A stretch of DNA of 64,000 bases from positions 1 to 64,000 of the forward strand of contig JALIFM010000005.1 in the NCBI GenBank assembly GCA_022867625.1, read 5' to 3'. The stretch comes from Lachnospiraceae bacterium NSJ-143 (GTDB taxonomy: Bacteria; Bacillota; Clostridia; Lachnospirales; Anaerotignaceae). Position numbers and translations under genes: made by a program. How positions within the stretch are numbered: the stretch's first letter is position 1; each line of letters opens with the position of its first letter. Below, one piece after another: positions 18,113 through 25,703 of this stretch. Below the pieces are notes generated by a model that saw only the letters and a program-made list of their open reading frames with translations, was not told the origin of the DNA and ran no database searches.

Positions 18113-19209
18113 TAATCCTCAACTATTTTTTTAAGCTCCTGAATCAGCATTCTGTTGTGCTCAGGAGACAGTATGCAGAACCTGAGATATGATTCGTCGA
18201 GGAATGTAAAGCTTGCGGCGTCTCGAATAAGCATTTTTTTCATAATCATTTTCTCAAATATCTCAGAAGCGTTTGTTTTATCTGTAAGGAGTCTGAGCAG
18301 AATAAAATTGGCGCTGGAGTTGTAGGCTTTTATGTTTTTCCATGTTTTAAACTCGTCAAGGGCCTTTTTCCTTTCAGAGGTTATAAGTTTCCATGTTCTC
18401 TCGTTAAATTCACGGTCAGAAAACATTCTTTCTCCGGCAAATGCCGCCAGTATATTGACAGACCATGGATTCTGATTCTTTTCAAGCATCTCATGAAAAG
18501 CTCTGCTGCTTGATATTCCGTACCCAAGACGAAGCCCCGGAGCTGCAAAAAATTTGGCAGTGCCCCTGATAACAAAAAGGTTGTCGTATTTTTCGGTTAA
18601 AGGTATGGCGCATATCTCATTTAAGTTGTCGCTGAACTCAATATATGTTTCGTCGACCATAACTGATATTTTGGCGGATTTGCAGTGCGCGAGTATTTTA
18701 TCAAGCTGTGAGGCAGTAATGGCCGTACCGGTTGGATTATTAGGGTTGCACATTATAAAAAGGTCTATATCCGGCGTTAAAAATTCTATAAGCTTATTTA
18801 TATCAGCTTCAAAGCTGTTTTCTTCCAAAAGCGGGAAATATTCAAAAGAGCTGCCTGAAACCGTAAGCTCATGCTCGTATTCTGAATAGGCAGGCCCAAG
18901 TATTACTGATTTTTTAGCATTTACCGATTTTATAAAAACTGAAATAAGCTCAGTTGAACCGTTGCCGACTTTTATGTTTTTATAATCGGCGCCGGTATAT
19001 GATGCTATGCTCTTTCTTAGCTGCGTATAATTCTTGTCAGGGTAGACAGAAACTATGTCAAGGTTTTTGGCCAAAGCATCTTTTACGCTTTCCGGAAAGC
19101 CGAGAGGGTTAATGTTTCCGCTGAAATCGATAATCTCTGATTTTGGTATACCGTACTTTTTTTCAATGGCGTCTAAATCGCCGCCGTGCATATGAACCAG
19201 TTTTTCCAT
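18112..19209 (-). CDS. PLP-dependent aminotransferase, CobD/HisC-like
   Basis: A 365-residue fold-type I PLP enzyme. The N-terminal HGGD (9-12) and DFSGNINPLGFP (28-39) are typical of threonine-phosphate decarboxylase CobD. NPNNPTG (155-161), the PLP-binding DETYIEF (186-192), the Schiff-base Lys219 in RGTAKFF, and PGLRLGYG complete the active site. CobD supplies aminopropanol phosphate for cobalamin, but no other cobalamin genes are nearby, and related enzymes act on histidinol phosphate or other amino acids. It lies 31 nt downstream of the pRiA4b-domain gene, so they are probably cotranscribed. The enzyme class is secure; the substrate is not. Confidence 0.85.
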   Translation of the reverse strand: MEKLVHMHGGDLDAIEKKYGIPKSEIIDFSGNINPLGFPESVKDALAKNLDIVSVYPDKNYTQLRKSIASYTGADYKNIKVGNGSTELISVFIKSVNAKKSVILGPAYSEYEHELTVSGSSFEYFPLLEENSFEADINKLIEFLTPDIDLFIMCNPNNPTGTAITASQLDKILAHCKSAKISVMVDETYIEFSDNLNEICAIPLTEKYDNLFVIRGTAKFFAAPGLRLGYGISSSRAFHEMLEKNQNPWSVNILAAFAGERMFSDREFNERTWKLITSERKKALDEFKTWKNIKAYNSSANFILLRLLTDKTNASEIFEKMIMKKMLIRDAASFTFLDESYLRFCILSPEHNRMLIQELKKIVED

Positions 19210-19240
19210 TTGAAATCCTCCTCTTTAGTTGAATGACAGC

Positions 19241-20785
19241 TTAAAACTCGTCGCTGCGCTCCCTTTCGGTTATGCGCCTGCTTTGCCTGAAAAGCCTTGG
19301 ATAGATGGCATTTTTCTCAGCCGGCACTGCTTCTGATGACACTATCCTCAAATCAAGACATCGGTCAAGACCGTCGGTAAATGTAAGCACGCTTCCGTCT
19401 GAAAGACCCAGCGAGGCAAGTGTGATGTTTTCTGCTGAATTAAGATTGCCAAGTTTTTTTGGAGCTTTAAAGCTCCTGCCGTTGTAGTCAAAGCAGTACT
19501 TTGGCGAGCCGGAAAAGCCGAAATACATATTGATTTCATCCTTAAGTTCAGACAAAGTGCTGTTAGCCGGTATCTCAATTATTTTCCACATATCGCTGTC
19601 GTTTTTAAAGCTTATTTTAAGGCTGTATATGTCTCCTGTCATGGATTTTTTTCTTACTGAAGAATTAATCATAGACGTAAACATATTGTATGCCTGTATT
19701 ATCTCATTGAGGTCATGGCCTGTCATTTTGCCTTTTATGGTATAGCTTTCACTGTCAGACTGTACTCCGCCCAAAACACAGGAGCCCTTTTCGGTAAGTA
19801 CGTAATAGTTTGATGGTGAAAAAAGCTCAACTGACAAGTCACAGCCGGTTGCAAGAACCGGTCTTATATAATCAAAATCCTCGGCAAAGCAATAGGGTGA
19901 GGAATAGGCAGGTGAAAGCAGGCCCATATAGTACCCCAAAGGTGCTATAAGCCATTTGTCAATAAGAATGCCCAGATACAGTACCGACGAAACAAGAGCC
20001 TCATCTTCCTCGCTGAGCACCGGATTTTGACCAATATCAGCAATCTTCTCAAAATCAAAGCCCATGGAACTGTATATATATTCAAATATAGAGTCAGTTA
20101 TGCAGCTTTCAGTAAGTATGCTGATTATATGAGGTATGTCCGCAGCAGTCAGCGGAGCCTGCATCTGAAGAGCTGTTTTTTCTATAAAAATGGAGATGGC
20201 CTCTTTTAATATTATATCATGCTGCTTTTTGGCAGACATTGAAAAAAATTCAGTACAGTATTGTCCGGTCTGATACTTAACTGTGTTTATAGCCGGCATT
20301 TTTGCGATAAGGCCAAGCCTCTGAGCAATGATGGCCAGATATGATACATAATATCCGTCCTGAAGTTTCAGCTCAGGGAATTTTCCGCAGAAATCATACG
20401 CGGTTTCAGACGAAAAAAAGTCGTATTCGCCTACAGGCGTGCACCTGAGACAAAGAGCTTTAAGGTCCGATAAAAAAACGCTGTTTTCAAGAGTATCTTC
20501 AGCAGTGCAAAGTGTGCAGACAAAGCCGGATTTGTCTAATGATGTTTTTACAGAAAAGGATTCCGCTCTGCCTGACAGGTTTAAAAATATATTTGCCGGC
20601 GTAAGGGGCGTATCTTCTATTAAAGCAGAAAAAAGCCATTTCCGAAACAGGGAAGGACATATTTTTACAAGCGTTTCCAATTCATCATCACGGGCTGAAT
20701 TGAGAAGGCTTTTAAATCCGCAGGTGAAAACCTCAAAAAGCTGAAGTATTAGTTTATCATTAGAAATTAATGTTTCATTATTCAT
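19241..20785 (-). CDS. Large protein with C-terminal pRiA4b ORF-3 (MM3350)-like domain
   Basis: A 514-residue, probably cytoplasmic protein of unknown function. The first ~370 residues are mostly helical and not recognised; they include a short Cys-containing stretch (CTLCTAED, then LCLRC) that could bind metal. Residues about 385-490 resemble the plasmid pRiA4b ORF-3-like domain: LKISFKNDSDMWKIIEIP, FDYNGRSFKAP, then a ubiquitin-like LGLSDGSVLTFTD and LDLRIV. Such domains occur in many uncharacterised bacterial proteins. AAAGGAG precedes the ATG. The CobD-like gene follows in the same transcript. No signs of recent transfer are clear. Confidence 0.7.
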   Translation of the reverse strand: MNNETLISNDKLILQLFEVFTCGFKSLLNSARDDELETLVKICPSLFRKWLFSALIEDTPLTPANIFLNLSGRAESFSVKTSLDKSGFVCTLCTAEDTLENSVFLSDLKALCLRCTPVGEYDFFSSETAYDFCGKFPELKLQDGYYVSYLAIIAQRLGLIAKMPAINTVKYQTGQYCTEFFSMSAKKQHDIILKEAISIFIEKTALQMQAPLTAADIPHIISILTESCITDSIFEYIYSSMGFDFEKIADIGQNPVLSEEDEALVSSVLYLGILIDKWLIAPLGYYMGLLSPAYSSPYCFAEDFDYIRPVLATGCDLSVELFSPSNYYVLTEKGSCVLGGVQSDSESYTIKGKMTGHDLNEIIQAYNMFTSMINSSVRKKSMTGDIYSLKISFKNDSDMWKIIEIPANSTLSELKDEINMYFGFSGSPKYCFDYNGRSFKAPKKLGNLNSAENITLASLGLSDGSVLTFTDGLDRCLDLRIVSSEAVPAEKNAIYPRLFRQSRRITERERSDEF

Positions 20786-20814
20786 ATTTTTCTCCTTTAA
20801 TCAGCAATAAATAT

Positions 20815-20842
20815 ATTTTATCAGATAATATAGAATTTACAA
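20815..20842 (-). promoter_or_regulatory. Promoter of the pRiA4b-domain/CobD-like operon
   Basis: On the minus strand TTGTAA and TAAAAT are 16 bp apart, with a TG one base before the -10. It is about 30 bp upstream of the ATG. Confidence 0.5.
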
Positions 20843-21056
20843 GTTATAAAGGCACATTGTAAGAAATGCTTATAAATATTTTGTCTTGATATTAGAACAA
20901 TAAACGATATCTATTAAAAAAATATGTGATATTTGCATAAATTTTAAGAGTCATTTTTAAACAATTTTTTTGACAAATTTTTATGTTTTTCTGTATTTTT
21001 GAAAATCAAATGTATATGATATAAAAATTTATGAGAAAAATTTGTATAGTTTTAAC

Positions 21057-21085
21057 TTGCAAAGTAGAGTCAATTAGTGTAAAAT
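21057..21085 (+). promoter_or_regulatory. SigA-type promoter of the TRAP transporter leader
   Basis: TTGCAA (21057-21062) and TAAAAT (21080-21085), 17 bp apart. Transcription would start about 21092, right at the first base of a leader stem. The AT-rich 20843-21056 stretch shows no gene. Confidence 0.65.
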
Positions 21086-21092
21086 ATGAATA

Positions 21093-21271
21093 AATTTGTG
21101 AGACAGGCATATATTTAATAGCTGTAACCAAGGCGGCTGGAGAGATTTGCTCTGGGGAAGCGCTCACACAAATTAAGCTGTTTAATATTAATGATAAACG
21201 TTGGTTGGCGTTTGATGATGCAAATTTTTGAGGGTTTTGCATGGTTGTTAGTTTTGAACAGTCTTTTTTTT
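21093..21271 (+). ncRNA. Riboswitch-like leader of unknown class upstream of dctP
   Basis: AATTTGTG (21093-21100) pairs with CACAAATT (21167-21174), closing a ~65-nt domain that holds an ACAG/CTGT hairpin, an AGAG/CTCT hairpin and purine-rich segments. Further on, ATGCAAA/TTTGCAT forms a hairpin, and GGTTGTT (21243-21249) pairs with AACAGTC (21257-21263) before eight T, a terminator-like element. The arrangement (stem at +1, then terminator, then TRAP gene) is that of a riboswitch. I could not match it to a known class. Confidence 0.45.
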
Positions 21272-21354
21272 GCCATAAAGCGGTACGGGTGTGGTGCCTG
21301 AACTGCCTATTGCTTCCAAAAAAATAAGGGTAAAAAATTTTAGGAGGTTTTTAA

Positions 21355-22464
21355 ATGAAAAAGAGAGTTTTAGCAATTGCAATGGCTACACTTCTTTGTG
21401 CAGGTGTATTTGCTGGTTGCGGTTCTGACAAAGGTTCTGCATCAAAATCAGCAGCAGCTTCAGGTTCAGCGGCAGCTTCCGGAAGTGCAGCGGCTTCAGG
21501 CTCAGCGGCAGCTTCTGGCGAGGCTACAGGCGAGGCTGAATATGCTATGATAGCTGGTACATCTGTTCCTGACTCACACCCATACATGCTGGGTATGAAC
21601 AAAATCGGCGAACTTGTAAAGGAAAAAACAAACGGAGCTGTTACTCTTGACGCATTCGGCAACTCACAGCTTGGTAGTGAGCGTGACCTCATTGAAGGAC
21701 TCCAGCTTGGCTCCCTTCAGATGACATGCGTTTCCACAGCACCTCTTGCAGGCTTTACTGATTCTTTCCTTGTTTTTGACCTTCCATTCATCTTTGAGAC
21801 AACTGAGCAGGCCAGAACAGTTCTTGACAGCGAGATTGGTATGGAGATTCTCCATTCTGTAGACGACCAGGGTCTTAAAGGACTCTGCTGGTTTGAGAAT
21901 GGCTTCAGAAACGTTACAAACAACGTAAAACCAATCACAGTACCAGATGACCTTAAGGGTATCAAGATAAGAACAATGGAAAATCAGATGCATATGGCTG
22001 CATTCCAGATTATGGGCGCTGACCCTACACCAATGGCAATGGGCGACGTATTCACAGCTCTTCAGCAGGGAACAATCGACGCACAGGAGAACCCTGTTCC
22101 AATCATTGCTACAAACAAGTTCCAGGAAGTTCAGAAATACATCTCTATGACAGGACATCTTTTCAGCCCGACACCTGTATTCATAGCTTCTGATTACTAT
22201 GATGCACTTCCAGCTGAGTACCAGACAGCTGTACAGGAGGCTGCTGATGAGGCTGCACCTTACCAGAGACAGCAGATTGATGAGCAGAACGTATCAGGTC
22301 TTGAGGAACTTACAGGCGACGGTATGGAGGCTAACGAGCCAGAGAAAGCTCCATTCCAGGAAGCTACCGCTCCTATCTATGACCAGTATATCAAAGATGG
22401 CGCAGGCATGGTTTCACCTGACATCTACCAGAGAGTTGAGGACGTTTTGGCATCTATGAAATAA
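21355..22464 (+). CDS. dctP: TRAP transporter solute-binding lipoprotein (DctP family)
   Basis: A 369-residue extracytoplasmic binding protein that captures an organic acid for the DctQM permease. The lipoprotein signal ends in FAGC with the acylated Cys22. A Ser/Ala linker built of GSAAAS-like repeats (about 30-56) tethers the domain. The DctP fold follows: NSQLGSERDLIEGLQLGSLQM, the carboxylate-binding Arg segment ENGFRNVTN, LKGIKIRTMEN, and GTIDAQENP. AGGAGG precedes the ATG. The ligand is probably a carboxylate such as a C4-dicarboxylate or sugar acid. A terminator separates it from dctQM, which would favour excess binding protein. Confidence 0.93.
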   Translation: MKKRVLAIAMATLLCAGVFAGCGSDKGSASKSAAASGSAAASGSAAASGSAAASGEATGEAEYAMIAGTSVPDSHPYMLGMNKIGELVKEKTNGAVTLDAFGNSQLGSERDLIEGLQLGSLQMTCVSTAPLAGFTDSFLVFDLPFIFETTEQARTVLDSEIGMEILHSVDDQGLKGLCWFENGFRNVTNNVKPITVPDDLKGIKIRTMENQMHMAAFQIMGADPTPMAMGDVFTALQQGTIDAQENPVPIIATNKFQEVQKYISMTGHLFSPTPVFIASDYYDALPAEYQTAVQEAADEAAPYQRQQIDEQNVSGLEELTGDGMEANEPEKAPFQEATAPIYDQYIKDGAGMVSPDIYQRVEDVLASMK

Positions 22465-22549
22465 TCCGTTGAATAACTGGATTGATTGAACAAATGATTT
22501 TATCTATTACATACAATTTTGGTATTAAACGCTGAAATGTTTGTAATGT

Positions 22550-22588
22550 AAGCTGCCCTGAAAGCTTATTACTTTCGGGCAGCTTTTT
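22550..22588 (+). terminator. Terminator between dctP and dctQM
   Basis: AAGCTGCCC-GAAAG stem with one bulged T, 7-nt loop, then five T. It probably lets most transcripts end after dctP. Confidence 0.82.
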
Positions 22589-22731
22589 AAAAGAGTATCG
22601 TTTTTTAATCTTATTTTAACCTGTGTGTGGTTTTTCTGCATTTTATATGTGCCGTTTTTCCAGATTAAGAAGTGTGCATCTTTTGTGCTTATTATGGGTT
22701 TTGAAGTCCTGTTCAGGACAAAGTCATTTTT

Positions 22732-22760
22732 TTGACACGCAATTATTTTAAAGCAATACT
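22732..22760 (+). promoter_or_regulatory. Possible internal promoter for dctQM
   Basis: A consensus TTGACA (22732-22737) is 17 bp from AATACT (22755-22760). The 360-nt gap dctP-dctQ otherwise holds the terminator and a hairpin. Confidence 0.45.
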
Positions 22761-22780
22761 AATTTGTTTTATATGAATTC

Positions 22781-22809
22781 TTTTTAATGTGCCGGTTACA
22801 CATTAAAAA
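22781..22809 (+). promoter_or_regulatory. Perfect hairpin just upstream of the dctQ ribosome site
   Basis: TTTTTAATGTG pairs with CACATTAAAAA (11 bp, 7-nt loop), ending 5 nt before AGGAGGGG. It lacks a T tail, so it is more likely an mRNA 5' stabiliser, translation control element or operator than a terminator. Confidence 0.55.
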
Positions 22810-22825
22810 GGTTAGGAGGGGCATT

Positions 22826-23326
22826 TTGAACGGTTTAAAGAAATTTTTAAACAATTTTGAAGGTTATGTTTGTGTTGTAACACTTTCGGTAATGTCAGTG
22901 GTAATTTTCTGGCAGGTTGTATGCCGTTATGTATTAAAGGCTTCTCTGCCATGGTCAGAGGAGCTGTCAAGATATCTTCTTGTATGGACAGCATTTATTG
23001 GCGGAGCTTATGGTGTAAGGCTTGGAGCACATATCGGTGTAGAGGCTTTCACACTCCTTTTGCCTAAAAAGGTTCAGAAGGTTCTTGCCATACTTGTTAT
23101 GATTGCAAGTATCGTGCTCTGTGCCGTTATCTGCAAGTACGGGTTTTCAATTGTTCAGACTCAGCTTGCTAAAAAACAGCTTTCACCTGCTATGCGTATA
23201 CCAATGGGATACATGTACGCAGCTATTCCAATCGGTATGATCCTTTTTATAATCAGATACATTCAGGATATTATTGAGGCAGTTAAGAACTTCAATAAAG
23301 ATGATAAAGAGGAGGTTGCTGAATAA
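22826..23326 (+). CDS. dctQ: TRAP transporter small permease subunit (DctQ)
   Basis: A 166-residue membrane protein with four hydrophobic segments, the small subunit that pairs with DctM. The family pattern LPWSEELSRYLLVWTAFIGG is at about 44-63, followed by GAHIGVEAF. The start is a TTG at 22826 because AGGAGGGG lies 22814-22821; a longer frame from the ATG at 22787 would contain the ribosome site and an upstream hairpin. It ends in overlap with dctM. Confidence 0.92.
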   Translation: MNGLKKFLNNFEGYVCVVTLSVMSVVIFWQVVCRYVLKASLPWSEELSRYLLVWTAFIGGAYGVRLGAHIGVEAFTLLLPKKVQKVLAILVMIASIVLCAVICKYGFSIVQTQLAKKQLSPAMRIPMGYMYAAIPIGMILFIIRYIQDIIEAVKNFNKDDKEEVAE

Positions 23327-24615
23327 TGGCTACGTATATATTTGTGACTTTCGCTATTACAGCGATACTCGGCTTCCCGATTTGGGCGGTTCTTTCGATT
23401 TCTTCATTTGTTGCTCTTACATTAGGCAGCAATACACCAATTATAGTTGTTGTACAGAGAATGTTCACCGCAACTGACTCGTTCCCGCTGCTTGCGGTTC
23501 CACTTTTCATGGTTGCTGGTAACCTTATGGAAACAGGCGGTATATCAAGACGTCTTATAAACTTCTGTAACTCGGTTCTTGGCTGGATGCCAGGAGGCCT
23601 TGGAATGGCTGCTATACTTACATGTATGTTCTTTGCAGCTATATCAGGTTCAGGCCCTGCTACAGTTGCCGCTATCGGCGGTATCATGATTCCGGAAATG
23701 GAAAAGGCCGGTTATGACAAGGCATTCTCAGCTGCCCTTATGGCGGTTGCCGGAGCTATCGGTGTTATTATACCTCCTTCCATACCTATGGTTAACTTCG
23801 GTGTTGTTGGTTCGGTATCTATAGCTACATTGTTCGCAGCCGGTTTTGGACCTGGTATACTTGTAGGTCTTGCGCTTATGTTCGTTACATTTGTAACAGC
23901 TAAGAAACATGGCTATGGCCTTGCTGTTCAGCAGAAATTCTCAATAATAAACGTGCTTAAAGAGCTTAAAAGCGCTTTCTGGGCTTTGTTAATGCCTGTA
24001 ATTATCCTTGGCGGTATTTACGGCGGTATATTCACACCTACAGAAGCTGCTGCGGTTGCGGTTATTTATGGTTTCCTTGTAGGACTTGTAATACATAGAG
24101 AGCTTGATATAAAAAGAATTCCTGAACTCTTTATGTCAGCCGGCAAGTCAACAGCTATGGTTATGATGATTATAGCTGCAGCCTCAGGTTTCGGCTGGAT
24201 TCTTACATCTGCACGTATACCTGATGTTATAGCAGCTGCTATGCTCAGCATAAGCTCAAGCAAGATTGTTATTCTTCTCCTTATCAACATTATGCTTCTT
24301 ATTGTTGGATGTCTTATGGAGACAACAGCGGCTATTATCATACTTACACCTATATTCCTGCCAATTGTTACGCAGCTTGGTGTAGACCCTGTTCACTTTG
24401 GTATTATCATGGTAGTTAACCTTGCTATCGGTATGTCAACACCACCACTTGGTGTTAACCTCTTTGTTGGCTGTGGTATTGCCAAGATTTCAATTGAGCA
24501 GATTACAAAGGCTATTATATGGCTTCTTATTGCAAACATCATAGCTCTGTTTGTAATCACTTACATACCTGCAATTTCAATGTTCATTCCAAGAATGATG
24601 GGACTTGCGGCATAA
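23326..24615 (+). CDS. dctM: TRAP transporter large permease subunit (DctM)
   Basis: A 429-residue polytopic membrane protein, the sodium-coupled transport channel of the TRAP system. About eleven to twelve hydrophobic segments are visible. Family segments include PLFMVAGNLMETGGISRRLI, GSGPATVAAIGGIMIPEM, IPPSIPMVNFG and TPPLGVNLFVG. The length is normal. Its ATG overlaps the dctQ stop by one base, so translation is coupled. A strong terminator follows. Confidence 0.95.
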   Translation: MATYIFVTFAITAILGFPIWAVLSISSFVALTLGSNTPIIVVVQRMFTATDSFPLLAVPLFMVAGNLMETGGISRRLINFCNSVLGWMPGGLGMAAILTCMFFAAISGSGPATVAAIGGIMIPEMEKAGYDKAFSAALMAVAGAIGVIIPPSIPMVNFGVVGSVSIATLFAAGFGPGILVGLALMFVTFVTAKKHGYGLAVQQKFSIINVLKELKSAFWALLMPVIILGGIYGGIFTPTEAAAVAVIYGFLVGLVIHRELDIKRIPELFMSAGKSTAMVMMIIAAASGFGWILTSARIPDVIAAAMLSISSSKIVILLLINIMLLIVGCLMETTAAIIILTPIFLPIVTQLGVDPVHFGIIMVVNLAIGMSTPPLGVNLFVGCGIAKISIEQITKAIIWLLIANIIALFVITYIPAISMFIPRMMGLAA

Positions 24616-24630
24616 TTAAAAATAATTTTT

Positions 24631-24659
24631 AAGCCTGTGGTTTACCACAGGCTTTTTTA
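24631..24659 (+). terminator. Terminator of dctQM
   Basis: A perfect 10-bp stem AAGCCTGTGG / CCACAGGCTT with a TTTA loop and T run. Confidence 0.9.
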
Positions 24660-24710
24660 TTTGCCATAATGCCTTATTATGACTTTTTTGATGAAATTTT
24701 ATTATTTAAT

Positions 24711-24739
24711 TTGATATTATGCCAACAGTTTATTATAAT
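24711..24739 (+). promoter_or_regulatory. SigA-type promoter of the Spx/ArsC-like gene
   Basis: TTGATA (24711-24716) and TATAAT (24734-24739), 17 bp apart. Confidence 0.65.
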
Positions 24740-24781
24740 AAAAAAGATAGATTGTTTTCAGTATGCGGACAGAGGTGACTT

Positions 24782-25141
24782 ATGAGCGTTTTATTTATTG
24801 AATATCCTAAATGCGGAACGTGCCAGAAGGCAAAAAAATGGCTTTTACAAAATAATATAGAGTTTATTGACAGACATATACTGGAAGATACTCCAACTGC
24901 CGATGAGCTGAGGGAGTATATAAAAAAGAGCGGTATGCCTGTTAAGAAGTTTTTTAACACAAGTGGACTTTTATATAAATCAATGGGGCTGAAGGACAGG
25001 CTGGCAGATATGTCAGAAGATGAGATGATTGAGCTCCTGTCTGAAAACGGAATGCTTATTAAACGTCCGGTAATCGCAGGGGATAATTTTGCTTATGCCG
25101 GATTTAAAGATGATGTATACAAAGAGCTGTTTTTGGGTTAA
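24782..25141 (+). CDS. Spx/ArsC-family thioredoxin-fold protein
   Basis: A 119-residue protein of the ArsC/Spx/YffB group. The N-terminal CGTC motif (about residues 11-14) sits as the CxxC redox switch of Spx/MgsR, and the later RPVI segment (about 98) is conserved in the family. In Bacilli relatives bind RNA polymerase and respond to thiol stress; other members are arsenate reductases. There is no ars operon here. The gene has its own promoter, and GAGGTGA precedes the ATG. Which of the two roles applies cannot be decided from sequence. Confidence 0.85.
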   Translation: MSVLFIEYPKCGTCQKAKKWLLQNNIEFIDRHILEDTPTADELREYIKKSGMPVKKFFNTSGLLYKSMGLKDRLADMSEDEMIELLSENGMLIKRPVIAGDNFAYAGFKDDVYKELFLG

Positions 25142-25176
25142 AATTGCTGCTTTGAATAGTTTTTCTTCCGAAACAC

Positions 25177-25205
25177 TTGAATTTGTAATAAAATAATGAT
25201 ATATT
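25177..25205 (+). promoter_or_regulatory. Promoter of the threonine/aspartate-family operon
   Basis: TTGAAT (25177-25182) and TATATT (25200-25205), 17 bp apart. The ~45-nt leader leaves no room for a T-box. Confidence 0.6.
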
Positions 25206-25253
25206 CTACCACGAACATACAGATGTTTTTATAGGAGAGAACCGGAGGGTAAA

Positions 25254-25697
25254 ATGAAAGAAGATAAAAAGTTTTACATTGTTGACAAAAGCGTTCTGCC
25301 TGAAATTTTCTTAAAGGTTATGGATGTCAAAAACCTTCTGGCAAGTGGAAGGGAAAAAACTGTACAGGATGCGGTAAGCAGTGTGGGCATAAGCCGCAGT
25401 GCCTTTTATAAGTACCGCGATGCGGTTTTTCCACTTTACGAGAATACCAGAGGGAAAACAGTGACTTTCGGTATAAATCTGGACGACACCAAAGGCGTGC
25501 TTTCAGCAGTGCTCAATTCTGTAGCGGCAGCTGGAGCCAATATATTGACTATAAATCAGAATATACCAATCAACGGTATTGCCAATGTAACAGTTACTAT
25601 TGAGACAAACGCGATGGACAGCGATATTGGACATCTTATGGATACTTTGGAGAGCCTTCCAGGGGTAATCTCCTTAAATATAATCGCGAGGGAGTAA
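25254..25697 (+). CDS. UPF0735 ACT-domain protein (PheB/ThrR-like regulator)
   Basis: A 147-residue protein of the UPF0735/PheB family. The N-terminal part contains a helix-turn-helix-like segment (VQDAVSSVGISRSAFYKYRDAVFP, about 36-60) and residues 70-145 form an ACT domain (FGINLDDTKGVLSAVLNSVAAAG). The Bacillus relative ThrR represses threonine genes, and here the gene heads an operon with hom, thrB and lysC, so amino-acid-sensing control of this operon is a reasonable inference. The site GGAGAGAACCGGAGG precedes the ATG. hom starts 6 nt after its stop. Confidence 0.88.
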   Translation: MKEDKKFYIVDKSVLPEIFLKVMDVKNLLASGREKTVQDAVSSVGISRSAFYKYRDAVFPLYENTRGKTVTFGINLDDTKGVLSAVLNSVAAAGANILTINQNIPINGIANVTVTIETNAMDSDIGHLMDTLESLPGVISLNIIARE

Positions 25698-25703
25698 GTC
25701 AGA

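Noticed and set aside
21006-21242. A 78-codon minus-strand open frame in the dctP leader
   Set aside because: It has no ribosome site or family resemblance, and the region carries a plus-strand promoter and RNA-like structure.
21664-22158. A 164-codon minus-strand open frame
   Set aside because: It is antisense to dctP and lacks a ribosome site.
25142-25253. T-box or attenuator for the threonine operon
   Set aside because: The leader from the promoter at 25177 is only about 45 nt and contains no T-box sequence or terminator.
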